A DNA stretch of 5,655 bases from JALHRI01 sp044351685. Lineage in GTDB: Bacteria > Pseudomonadota > Alphaproteobacteria > Rickettsiales > UBA3002. Position 1 is the first letter of the stretch, and every line of letters begins with the position of its first letter. The stretch covers positions 1 through 5,655 of the forward strand of contig JBILFK010000107.1 in assembly GCA_044351685.1 (NCBI GenBank). Direction: 5' to 3'. Below, piece after piece: positions 1 through 5,398 of this stretch. The notes below the pieces were generated by a model, which had not been told where the DNA came from, did no database searches, and saw only the letters and a program-made list of their open reading frames with translations. The position numbers were made by a program, and so were the translations under genes.

Positions 1-584
1 TAGCTGGTCATTGTCATATCAGAAAAGCGCATAGAACCTTCAAAGTAAGCGAAATAAAGCACCTCATTGATTTAAGTTCAGGCGAAGTTTTTGATAGCCC
101 TCTCGAGCACCTTTTGGCCAATTATGAGTTTAAGGAGAAAGCAGAGTGGAGTGAGAAGCGAATTCTTACGAAAGAACAAGCTGAAGATATAATCTACAAG
201 TCATTAGTGTCAGTACATCAATACGACTTACAGATTCTTACGTTTATTGCATGGTGTGATTCAGATTTCTCCGATTCGGAGAAGCGTATAGCGCTGCAAT
301 TTATCCAAGATGCATATCGTGATACAGAGAACCTGACTTTAAAAAAACGGTTAAAAAACATTGAATGCCCTAGATTCTTACCCCCCTCTGTGGAGGAAAA
401 GCTTTATGCATTTATCAATAGAATTAACCCAGATAGTCTTAGTTATGTAGAGGCATACCAGATTGTTAGTGCCGACGAGCGGCGGCTACAGCGCGTAATG
501 AAATACGCATCAAGGCTAGCCGAATCAGATGAGAACTTAACAGAAGAAGAAATGACTCTGCTGGTTCAATTGAAGACTGACTAA
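1..584 (+). CDS. Partial protein, WYL-like tail plus TerB-like helical domain (5' end outside window)
   Basis: The reading frame is open from base 3 to the TAA at 582-584, so the gene starts before the window. A TTG at 114 would be possible but has no ribosome binding site and would cut off conserved-looking sequence. The residues encoded before it (AGHCHIRKAHRTFKVSEIKH, then LIDLSSGEVFDSP) resemble the end of a WYL-type domain, where a Y/H-C-H-x-R-K-x-x-R-T-F stretch is usual. The rest is predicted helical. The segments LQILTFIAWCDSDFSDSEKR and YASRLAESDENLTEEEMTLL resemble the repeated acidic 'A-x-x-D-x-x-x-x-x-E' units of TerB-like (tellurite-resistance-associated) domains. Proteins joining these two parts are known, but their function is poorly defined; ligand sensing or regulation is a guess. 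GC is about 40% by hand count against about 53% for the next gene, which may indicate separate ancestry. The last base of the stop is the first base of the tlyA start (TAATG), suggesting translational coupling. Coding status is well supported; family assignment is tentative. Confidence 0.7.
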   Translation, partial: AGHCHIRKAHRTFKVSEIKHLIDLSSGEVFDSPLEHLLANYEFKEKAEWSEKRILTKEQAEDIIYKSLVSVHQYDLQILTFIAWCDSDFSDSEKRIALQFIQDAYRDTENLTLKKRLKNIECPRFLPPSVEEKLYAFINRINPDSLSYVEAYQIVSADERRLQRVMKYASRLAESDENLTEEEMTLLVQLKTD

Positions 585-1384
585 TGTCTAAAATTCGGTT
601 GGATCAGCTTCTCTTAGCACAAGGGCTGGCGGAAAGCCGCAGTAAAGCGCAGGCGCTGATTATGGCCGGGCTGGTGTATCGCGGTGAACAAAAACTCGAT
701 AAAGCCGGCTTAGAGATTCCCGAAGAAACGGAAATTACGGTGCGTGGTCGCGAGCACCCGTGGGTATCGCGTGGCGGTATGAAATTGGCGCATGCACTTG
801 AACATTTTAACATTAAGGTTGCAGGTGCGATTGCGATTGATGTTGGTGCATCGACGGGTGGCTTTACCGATGTGTTGTTACAGAACGGTGCAAGCAAAGT
901 GTACGCAGTCGATGTGGGGCATGGGCAGCTGGATGTGAAATTACGAAACGACCCGCGCGTGGTAGTAATGGAAGAAACGAATGCGCGCAACCTCACCGCT
1001 GAGATGTTTTCCCCTCACCCTAACCCTCTCCCTGAGGGAGAGGTCGGCGAGCAACGCGAGACGGGTGAGGGTGTTTTTGATATCATTGTCTGCGATGCCA
1101 GTTTTATTTCACTGAAAAAAGTGCTGCCTGCGGCATTAGAATTGGCGAAGCCGGGGGCAACGCTTATCAGCCTAATTAAACCGCAATTCGAAGTGGGCAA
1201 GGCCGAGGTAAGCCGTGGTAAAGGCGTGATACGCGACAGCGCGCTGCACACCGCAGTGTGCGATGATATTACCGAGTGGATTACTGGGTTGCACTGGCAG
1301 GTGAAAGGGATTACCGAAAGCCCCATCACCGGGCCCAAGGGCAATAAGGAATTTTTAATGGTTGCCGTGCTAAACGTATCGTAA
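584..1384 (+). CDS. tlyA: TlyA-family S4-domain rRNA 2'-O-methyltransferase
   Basis: 266 residues. Residues 4 to about 60 form an S4 RNA-binding domain (RLDQLLLAQGLAESRSKAQA). Next come the family's linker motif WVSRGGMKL (60-68) and an FtsJ/RrmJ-type Rossmann methyltransferase domain with SAM-binding IDVGASTGGFTD (85-96) and the acidic residue after the next strand (VYAVD, 106-110). Later motifs are ETNAR, FDIIVCDASFIS, LIKPQFEVGK, KGVIRD and SPITGPKGNKEF. A K-D-K-E tetrad typical of 2'-O-methyltransferases is present as K67, D171, K199 and E256. Characterised TlyA proteins methylate ribose 2'-OH of cytidines in 16S and/or 23S rRNA; the older name 'haemolysin A' is misleading. Many bacteria carry only a 23S-active form, and which substrate applies here cannot be told. 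Residues 143-163 (SPHPNPLPEGE onward) are not family sequence: they are encoded by an inserted palindromic element. The ATG at 584 overlaps the previous stop by one base and has only a weak Shine-Dalgarno, consistent with coupling. Confidence 0.93.
   Translation: MSKIRLDQLLLAQGLAESRSKAQALIMAGLVYRGEQKLDKAGLEIPEETEITVRGREHPWVSRGGMKLAHALEHFNIKVAGAIAIDVGASTGGFTDVLLQNGASKVYAVDVGHGQLDVKLRNDPRVVVMEETNARNLTAEMFSPHPNPLPEGEVGEQRETGEGVFDIIVCDASFISLKKVLPAALELAKPGATLISLIKPQFEVGKAEVSRGKGVIRDSALHTAVCDDITEWITGLHWQVKGITESPITGPKGNKEFLMVAVLNVS
1012..1071. repeat. 60-bp palindromic element inserted in frame in tlyA
   Basis: The ends are perfect 9-bp inverted repeats, CCCTCACCC (1012-1020) and GGGTGAGGG (1063-1071). 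Inside lies a perfect 8-bp hairpin, CCTCTCCC (1025-1032) and GGGAGAGG (1036-1043), with a 3-base loop. A small third arm, GCG (1047-1049) with CGC (1055-1057), would give a cloverleaf-like fold. Its length is a multiple of three, so the gene stays open and the element reads SPHPNPLPEGEVGEQ and so on. Translations beginning SPHPNPLP with this nucleotide pattern are familiar to me from dispersed palindromic repeats in many proteobacterial genomes; I cannot confirm copy number here. In-frame Rickettsia palindromic elements (RPE) are a precedent for this kind of insertion. A direct repeat TGTTTT flanks it (1005-1010 and 1072-1077). Confidence 0.8.
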
Positions 1385-1387
1385 CTC

Positions 1388-1392
1388 AGGAG
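1388..1392 (+). promoter_or_regulatory. Shine-Dalgarno AGGAG for the 1398 gene
   Basis: AGGAG lies 5 bases before the ATG at 1398 and just after the tlyA stop. It is one of the best ribosome binding sites in the window and is the main evidence that the following small gene is translated from this start. Confidence 0.75.
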
Positions 1393-1397
1393 AAAAT

Positions 1398-1754
1398 ATG
1401 GCATTCGAATGCACCAAGCCGGCCATTGGACAATATCTTCGCAGCTGTAGTCCGGCGATTATGAGCAAGGGCAGTATTGCGCCAGAGCAAGCTGGGAAGG
1501 AAAAATTTACATTTCAGGAATTGATGCCGGATGCAGTCATTCGATTTCAGCCCATTGGAGACGCGGTAAATGTGCATACCCCGCCTCTTGCAAGATTTAT
1601 GCAAGACAATGGGGTGGGGGCATCTGCCCCCGGAGGCCGATTCATTGAAATGAGAAAGCGAGAAATAGATAAGCTTGCAAACGATCCGGAATGGAATTTT
1701 ACGCCGGCAAATTCCTATGATGTATTGGCCACGAGAAAAGCCGCGGTTGATTAA
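1398..1754 (+). CDS. Hypothetical protein, 118 aa
   Basis: I do not recognise this protein. It is soluble-looking, with no signal peptide or membrane segment. Three cysteines or fewer are seen near the N-terminus (C5, C17). The middle is mixed (FTFQELMPDAVIRFQPIGDA), a Gly/Ala/Pro stretch follows at about 71-80 (NGVGASAPGGR), and the C-terminal third is charged and probably helical (EMRKREIDKLANDPEW). Support for a real gene: AGGAG 5 bases before the ATG, a start 13 bases after the tlyA stop, GC near 50% like the neighbouring housekeeping genes, and an uninterrupted frame up to the uvrA stop. It is probably co-transcribed with tlyA. The codons around residues 73-78 contain a GC-only 6-bp hairpin (1616-1631). 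Its end overlaps the end of uvrA by 4 bases on the opposite strand. No function is proposed. Confidence 0.68.
   Translation: MAFECTKPAIGQYLRSCSPAIMSKGSIAPEQAGKEKFTFQELMPDAVIRFQPIGDAVNVHTPPLARFMQDNGVGASAPGGRFIEMRKREIDKLANDPEWNFTPANSYDVLATRKAAVD
1616..1631 (+). other. Very stable GC-only hairpin inside the hypothetical gene
   Basis: GGGGGC (1616-1621) and GCCCCC (1626-1631) are perfect complements around the 4-base loop ATCT. The stem is six G-C pairs, and a G-rich run (GGGGT, 1611-1615) lies just before it. There is no T-tract after it, so it is not an intrinsic terminator. It may slow ribosomes, protect mRNA 3' ends, or mean nothing beyond the codons for Gly-Ala-Ser-Ala-Pro. Confidence 0.4.
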
Positions 1755-1771
1755 GCCGCTTTCTTTTTCTT
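1743..1771 (+). terminator. Possible intrinsic terminator over the convergent stop codons
   Basis: GCGGTT (1743-1748), loop GATTA and AGCCGC (1754-1759) give a 6-bp stem with one G-T wobble, followed directly by TTTCTTTTTCTT (1760-1771). On the + strand this has the shape of a rho-independent terminator for the tlyA operon. On the minus strand the stem gains a C-A mismatch and the following T-run is short, so it would serve uvrA less well. The T-tract also encodes the lysine-rich tail of UvrA, so the resemblance could be partly accidental. Confidence 0.4.
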
Positions 1772-4678
1772 CACAGTCTTTGTTTTGCTTGCTGCAGGCT
1801 TCTCGCTTGCGGCTGCTTTCTTTTTCAACAACGGTGCAAGATATTTGCCAGTGATGCTTTTGGTGTTGGCTGCCACCTGTTCGGGGGTGCCACTGGCAAT
1901 AATATGCCCGCCTTTATTGCCGCCACCGGGGCCAATATCGATAATGTAATCCGAGGTTTTTATCACATCAAGATTATGCTCGATCACCACCAGCGTATTG
2001 CCGGAATCAACCAGTTTGTGCAGCACGCCGAGCAGTTTTTTAATATCATCGGAATGCAAGCCCGTAGTGGGTTCATCAAGGATATAAAGCGTTTTGCCGG
2101 TCGCGCGTTTGGAAAGCTCTTTTGCCAGTTTAATACGCTGCGCTTCGCCGCCAGAAAGGGTGGTAGCCGATTGCCCAAGGCGAATATAGCCTAGCCCCAC
2201 TTCTTCAAGTGCCACCAGTTTTTCGCGCACGCTGTTATGCGCGGCAAAAAACTCTACGGCTTCGCCCACTGTCATGTTCAGCACATCGGCGATGGATTTA
2301 TCCTTGTATTTGATCTCGAGCGTTTCGCGATTATAGCGCTGGCCTTTGCATTGATCGCACGTCACATACACATCGGGAAGGAAGTGCATTTCAATTTTAA
2401 TCATGCCATCACCCTGGCACGATTCGCAGCGACCGCCCTTCACGTTGAAGCTGAAACGCCCGGGTTGATAGCCGCGCGCCTTCGATTCCGGCAAACCCGT
2501 GAACCAATCACGTATGGGTTGGAACGCGCCCGTGTATGTTACCGGGTTACTGCGCGGTGTGCGGCCAATGGGCGATTGATCGATTTCAATGATCTTATCA
2601 ATGAATTCTAAGCCCTCAATGCTGTCATGTGGGCCCGGATAATCTTTGGAACCATGCAAGCGCTTGGCCACCGCTTTATACAATGTTTCAATCACCAACG
2701 ATGATTTGCCGCCGCCGGAAACACCGGTAACGCAATTGAAAACCCCCATCGGGATTTCGGCAGTGATGTTTTGCAAGTTGTTGGCGCGCGCACCACGAAT
2801 GGTAATTTTGCGGCGCGTGGGCGGCGTGCGGCGTTGTGCGGGCACAGCGATGGACTTTTTGCCGCACAGATATTGGCCGGTGACGCTTTTGGGGTTATCC
2901 ATCACCTGTTTGGGCGTGCCTTTGGCAATGATATGGCCACCGTGAATTCCCGCACCCGGGCCCATATCCACCAGATAATCGGCTTTGCGCATGGTGTCTT
3001 CATCGTGTTCCACCACAATCACGGTATTACCTAAATCACGCAGATGCGCGAGCGTATGGAGCAAGCGATCATTATCGCATTGGTGTAGACCAATCGAAGG
3101 TTCATCGAGCACATACAGCACACCCGAAAGCCCCGAGCCAATTTGCGAGGCAAGGCGAATACGTTGCGATTCACCGCCCGAAAGCGTGCCAGATTCACGC
3201 CGCAGCGTTAGATAATCAAGCCCCACATTTTCAAGGAAGCCCAAACGTGCGCGAATTTCTTTCAGAATTTTTTCAGAAATTTTGATGTGTTTAGCGCTTA
3301 ATTGTTTGGGTAACGCGGTGAACCATTTGCCGGCATCTTCGATGGTTTTTTCGCAGACTTCGGAAATGTTTAAGCCGCCAATTTTAATGCACAGCGATTC
3401 TGGCTTCAGGCGCGCGCCACCACAGGCTTCGCACGGTGCGCTAAGTTGAAAACGCGCTAGCTCATCGCGCACGCTATCGCTTTCGGTTTCCTGCCAGCGG
3501 CGCTGCAAATTACCAATCACGCCTTCGAATGGCTTGTGGCTATGGAAGGTGCGCACGCCATCAAAATAGGCGATTTTAATGGCTTCATCGCCGCTGCCAC
3601 TCAGCACAATTTTTTGCATATCAGCCGGCAGTTCACGCCACGGCGTGTTCATGCTGAAGCCATAATGTTTGGCAATGGCTTCGAGTGCTTGTTGATAAAA
3701 TTTTGCATGCCCCGATGCCCAGGGTGCAACTGCACCTTGTGCCAGCGAAAGTTTTTTATCGGGTACAATCGCACCTTCATCGAAATACATTTGGTTGCCA
3801 AGCCCATCGCAGGTTTGGCAGGCGCCAAATGGGCTGTTGAATGAGAAAATACGCGGCTCAATTTCTTCAAGCGTGAAGCCAGAAACTGGGCAAGCGAATT
3901 TCGATGAAAAGGTAATCACATCGCCTTTTTTGTGTTTGGCTTTTTTGCTATCTACCGCTTCGGCGATTTCTACCATCAGCAGGCCGTTACCAATGCCGAG
4001 CGCAGTTTCAATCGAATCGGCCAAACGGTTGCCGAGATCACGTGAGATTTTAATGCGGTCGACCACAATCGCGATATCGTGCTTTTTGTTTTTATCGATG
4101 GTGGGAAGCTCATTCATTTCATAAATTTCACCGTCGATTGTTACACGGGTGAAGCCTTTTTTCTGCAGCGCTGCTAGTTCTTTGCGGTGCTCGCCTTTTT
4201 GCCCGCGTGCCAGCGGTGCCAGCAGCAAAATTTTGGTATCATCGGGAAGTTCCAGCACACCATCAACCATCTGGCTGACGGTTTGGCTTTCAATCGGTAA
4301 GCCCGTGGCGGGCGAATAGGGAATACCAATGCGCGCATACAGCAGGCGCAGATAATCGTAGATTTCAGTAACGGTGCCGACCGTTGAGCGCGGATTGCGT
4401 GAGGTGGTTTTCTGATCAATCGCGATGGCAGGTGATAGGCCTTCGATCGATTCGACATCGGGTTTATCATGGATGTTCAGAAACTGGCGCGCATAGGCCG
4501 AAAGCGATTCAACGTAACGGCGCTGGCCTTCGGCATACAGTGTATCGAACGCAAGGCTCGATTTGCCCGAGCCGGAAAGGCCGGTAATCACAATCAGCTG
4601 GTTTTTTGGTAAATCCAGATCAACGTTTTTCAAGTTATGTTGTTTCGCGCCGCGAATTGAAATCATTTCCTGTGTCAT
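1751..4678 (-). CDS. uvrA: Excinuclease ABC subunit UvrA
   Basis: 975 residues, slightly longer than the roughly 940 of E. coli. UvrA is the DNA-damage-sensing ATPase of nucleotide excision repair: a dimer scans DNA in the cytoplasm and loads UvrB, after which UvrC cuts. Both ABC modules are complete. Module 1 has Walker A GLSGSGKSS (33-41), signature LSGGESQR (499-506) and Walker B VLYVLDEP (520-527). Module 2 has GVSGGGKSS (652-660), LSGGEAQR (841-848) and TLYILDEP (863-870). The UvrB- and DNA-binding insertions lie between, about 120-260. Zinc motif 2 is intact (C751, C754, C774, C777); a CEACGG pair is at 416-421. Zinc motif 1 has C263, S266, C287 and C290, one cysteine fewer than in E. 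coli; I recall CPVSG as the usual alphaproteobacterial form. The conserved GLHQRDN reads GLHQCDN here. The tail after residue 950 is rich in Lys, Ala and Ser and is probably disordered. M1 is preferred to M5 because M5's AGGAA lies directly against its ATG. Confidence 0.98.
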   Translation of the reverse strand: MTQEMISIRGAKQHNLKNVDLDLPKNQLIVITGLSGSGKSSLAFDTLYAEGQRRYVESLSAYARQFLNIHDKPDVESIEGLSPAIAIDQKTTSRNPRSTVGTVTEIYDYLRLLYARIGIPYSPATGLPIESQTVSQMVDGVLELPDDTKILLLAPLARGQKGEHRKELAALQKKGFTRVTIDGEIYEMNELPTIDKNKKHDIAIVVDRIKISRDLGNRLADSIETALGIGNGLLMVEIAEAVDSKKAKHKKGDVITFSSKFACPVSGFTLEEIEPRIFSFNSPFGACQTCDGLGNQMYFDEGAIVPDKKLSLAQGAVAPWASGHAKFYQQALEAIAKHYGFSMNTPWRELPADMQKIVLSGSGDEAIKIAYFDGVRTFHSHKPFEGVIGNLQRRWQETESDSVRDELARFQLSAPCEACGGARLKPESLCIKIGGLNISEVCEKTIEDAGKWFTALPKQLSAKHIKISEKILKEIRARLGFLENVGLDYLTLRRESGTLSGGESQRIRLASQIGSGLSGVLYVLDEPSIGLHQCDNDRLLHTLAHLRDLGNTVIVVEHDEDTMRKADYLVDMGPGAGIHGGHIIAKGTPKQVMDNPKSVTGQYLCGKKSIAVPAQRRTPPTRRKITIRGARANNLQNITAEIPMGVFNCVTGVSGGGKSSLVIETLYKAVAKRLHGSKDYPGPHDSIEGLEFIDKIIEIDQSPIGRTPRSNPVTYTGAFQPIRDWFTGLPESKARGYQPGRFSFNVKGGRCESCQGDGMIKIEMHFLPDVYVTCDQCKGQRYNRETLEIKYKDKSIADVLNMTVGEAVEFFAAHNSVREKLVALEEVGLGYIRLGQSATTLSGGEAQRIKLAKELSKRATGKTLYILDEPTTGLHSDDIKKLLGVLHKLVDSGNTLVVIEHNLDVIKTSDYIIDIGPGGGNKGGHIIASGTPEQVAANTKSITGKYLAPLLKKKAAASEKPAASKTKTVKKKKAA

Positions 4679-4682
4679 AGCT

Positions 4683-4688
4683 TCCCTT
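4683..4688 (-). promoter_or_regulatory. Ribosome binding site of uvrA
   Basis: On the minus strand AAGGGA precedes the ATG (4678-4676) by 4 bases. Spacing is slightly short but usable. It supports the start MTQEMISIRG over the internal M5, which has AGGAA with no spacer. Confidence 0.5.
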
Positions 4689-4693
4689 TTCTG

Positions 4694-4732
4694 AGGTCAA
4701 CCGTTATAGGGGGATGGAACCCCACAGGTCAA
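4694..4732. repeat. Pair of TTGACCT direct repeats in the uvrA promoter region
   Basis: AGGTCAA occurs at 4694-4700 and 4726-4732 (TTGACCT on the minus strand), 32 bp apart start to start, close to three helical turns. One copy forms the uvrA -35 box and the other lies near the predicted transcription start. They could be a pair of operator half-sites or a chance 7-mer repeat. Confidence 0.3.
4703..4732 (-). promoter_or_regulatory. Sigma70-type promoter for uvrA
   Basis: Read on the minus strand: -35 TTGACC (4732-4727), 18-base spacer, -10 TATAAC (4708-4703). Each box matches five of six consensus bases. Transcription would start near 4696, giving a leader of about 18 bases. The spacer holds a GGGG/CCCC inverted repeat (4710-4713 and 4720-4723). 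Confidence 0.6.
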
Positions 4733-4746
4733 TGCGAAAGGCATTG
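4730..4746. promoter_or_regulatory. Inverted repeat linking the uvrA and ssb -35 elements, candidate operator
   Basis: CAATGC (4730-4735) and GCATTG (4741-4746) are perfect 6-bp arms around GAAAG. The outer three bases of each arm are the TTG of the two opposite -35 boxes: uvrA at 4727-4732 and ssb at 4744-4749. A protein bound here would cover both promoters. No LexA-type site (GTTC-N7-GTTC or CTGT-N8-ACAG) was found anywhere in the spacer. Confidence 0.4.
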
Positions 4747-4771
4747 CACTGTGCATGAAAGCGCTTATAGT
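4744..4771 (+). promoter_or_regulatory. Candidate promoter for ssb
   Basis: -10 TATAGT (4766-4771) matches five of six bases. The -35 candidate TTGCAC (4744-4749) lies 16 bases upstream and keeps only the TTG. Transcription would start near 4778, leaving a leader of about 42 bases before the ssb ATG. The -35 is weak, so an activator or an extended contact may be involved. Confidence 0.45.
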
Positions 4772-4808
4772 GACGCACTTGTAATCTGGCGCGAGCATAT
4801 AAAACACG

Positions 4809-4814
4809 AAGGAG
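4809..4814 (+). promoter_or_regulatory. Shine-Dalgarno AAGGAG that sets the ssb start
   Basis: AAGGAG lies 5 bases before the ATG at 4820. It decides the start: an in-frame GTG at 4751 would add 23 residues unlike any SSB N-terminus and would overlap the predicted promoter. Confidence 0.85.
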
Positions 4815-4819
4815 TAGGT

Positions 4820-5296
4820 ATGGCAGGCAGCATTAATAAAGTGATTTTGGTGGGTAATCTGGGCTTCGACCCTGAAATTCGTGCAACCCAAGATGGCCGC
4901 GAAATTTGCAATTTGCGCCTGGCGACTTCGGAAAGCTGGAAGGACCGCAATACCGGTGAACGCAAAGAGAAAACCGAATGGCACCGCGTGGTGATTTTTA
5001 ACGATAATCTGGTGAATCTCTGCAAAAATTATCTGCATAAAGGCAGCAAAATTTACGTGGAAGGCCAACTGCAAACCCGCAAATGGACCAATAAAGAAGG
5101 CCAAGAGCAGTATTCGACCGAAGTCGTGCTGCAGGGCTATAACGGTAACCTGACCATGTTGGATAAGCGTGAAGGTGGCAGTGGTAGCCGTGGCGATGAA
5201 GGCGATTATGGCCAGAGCAGCGGCAGTTATGGTGGCGGACAGCCACAGCGTGCCAAAGTGGCAACCGCCGACCTTGACGACGAAATTCCGTTTTAA
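4820..5296 (+). CDS. ssb: Single-stranded DNA-binding protein SSB
   Basis: 158 residues, close to the usual 150-180. SSB coats single-stranded DNA as a homotetramer during replication, recombination and repair, and recruits partner enzymes through its C-terminal tip. Residues 1 to about 112 form the OB fold, starting MAGSINKVILVGNLG. The aromatic DNA-stacking residues are present as W40, W54, F60 and W89, matching W40, W54, F60 and W88 of E. coli. ATSESWKD, EWHRVVIF and QLQTRKW are typical family segments. A Gly/Ser/Asp-rich flexible linker covers about 115-148, and the acidic tip DLDDEIPF (151-158) is complete. The start at 4820 is chosen from AAGGAG at 4809-4814 and family alignment. The gene diverges from uvrA, an arrangement shared with other proteobacteria, where both serve DNA repair; no SOS box is visible here. 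dapF follows after 102 bases. Confidence 0.97.
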   Translation: MAGSINKVILVGNLGFDPEIRATQDGREICNLRLATSESWKDRNTGERKEKTEWHRVVIFNDNLVNLCKNYLHKGSKIYVEGQLQTRKWTNKEGQEQYSTEVVLQGYNGNLTMLDKREGGSGSRGDEGDYGQSSGSYGGGQPQRAKVATADLDDEIPF

Positions 5297-5297
5297 T

Positions 5298-5381
5298 ACT
5301 TCGTCAAAATTCCCTCGGCTTCGCCTCAGTGTACTGTTGACGAGTCGTTTGCAATCCTCGCTCGAAGCGGTTCTTCGCTCG
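5298..5381. repeat. Inverted-repeat cluster between ssb and dapF
   Basis: Two structures fill the spacer. In the first, TCGTCAA (5301-5307) pairs with TTGACGA (5337-5343), extended by AC/GT (5298-5299 and 5344-5345) past a one-base bulge. It encloses a small hairpin GGC-TTC-GCC (5317-5325). In the second, CGAAG (5363-5367) pairs with CTTCG (5373-5377), and direct repeats TCGCTCG (5358-5364 and 5375-5381) overlap its arms. There is no good T-tract, so a rho-independent terminator is doubtful. It may be a small palindromic repeat unit or mRNA structure downstream of ssb. Confidence 0.45.
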
Positions 5382-5398
5382 GATAAATTGTAGTGTTT

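Noticed and set aside
114..584. A complete 156-residue gene starting at TTG 114
   Set aside because: The frame is open to the window start, the upstream residues look like conserved WYL-type sequence, and no ribosome binding site precedes the TTG.
1015..1404. Minus-strand open frame opposite tlyA, including the palindromic element
   Set aside because: It is explained by the tlyA coding strand; no start signal or family resemblance was seen.
1904..2611. Open frames on the + strand opposite uvrA
   Set aside because: They are antisense to intact uvrA motifs, lack ribosome binding sites, and their translations resemble no family.
4751..4819. N-terminal extension of SSB from GTG 4751
   Set aside because: The 23 extra residues do not resemble SSB, they overlap the predicted promoter, and AAGGAG at 4809-4814 fits the ATG at 4820.
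4679..4819. LexA/SOS box in the uvrA-ssb spacer
   Set aside because: I read the spacer for GTTC-N7-GTTC, GAAC-N7-GAAC and CTGT-N8-ACAG. A single GAAC (4717-4720) has no partner at the right distance.
5337..5390. dapF promoter beginning at TTGACG 5337
   Set aside because: The -35-like TTGACG has no -10 box 16-18 bases downstream, and the GATAAA at 5382 is too far away.
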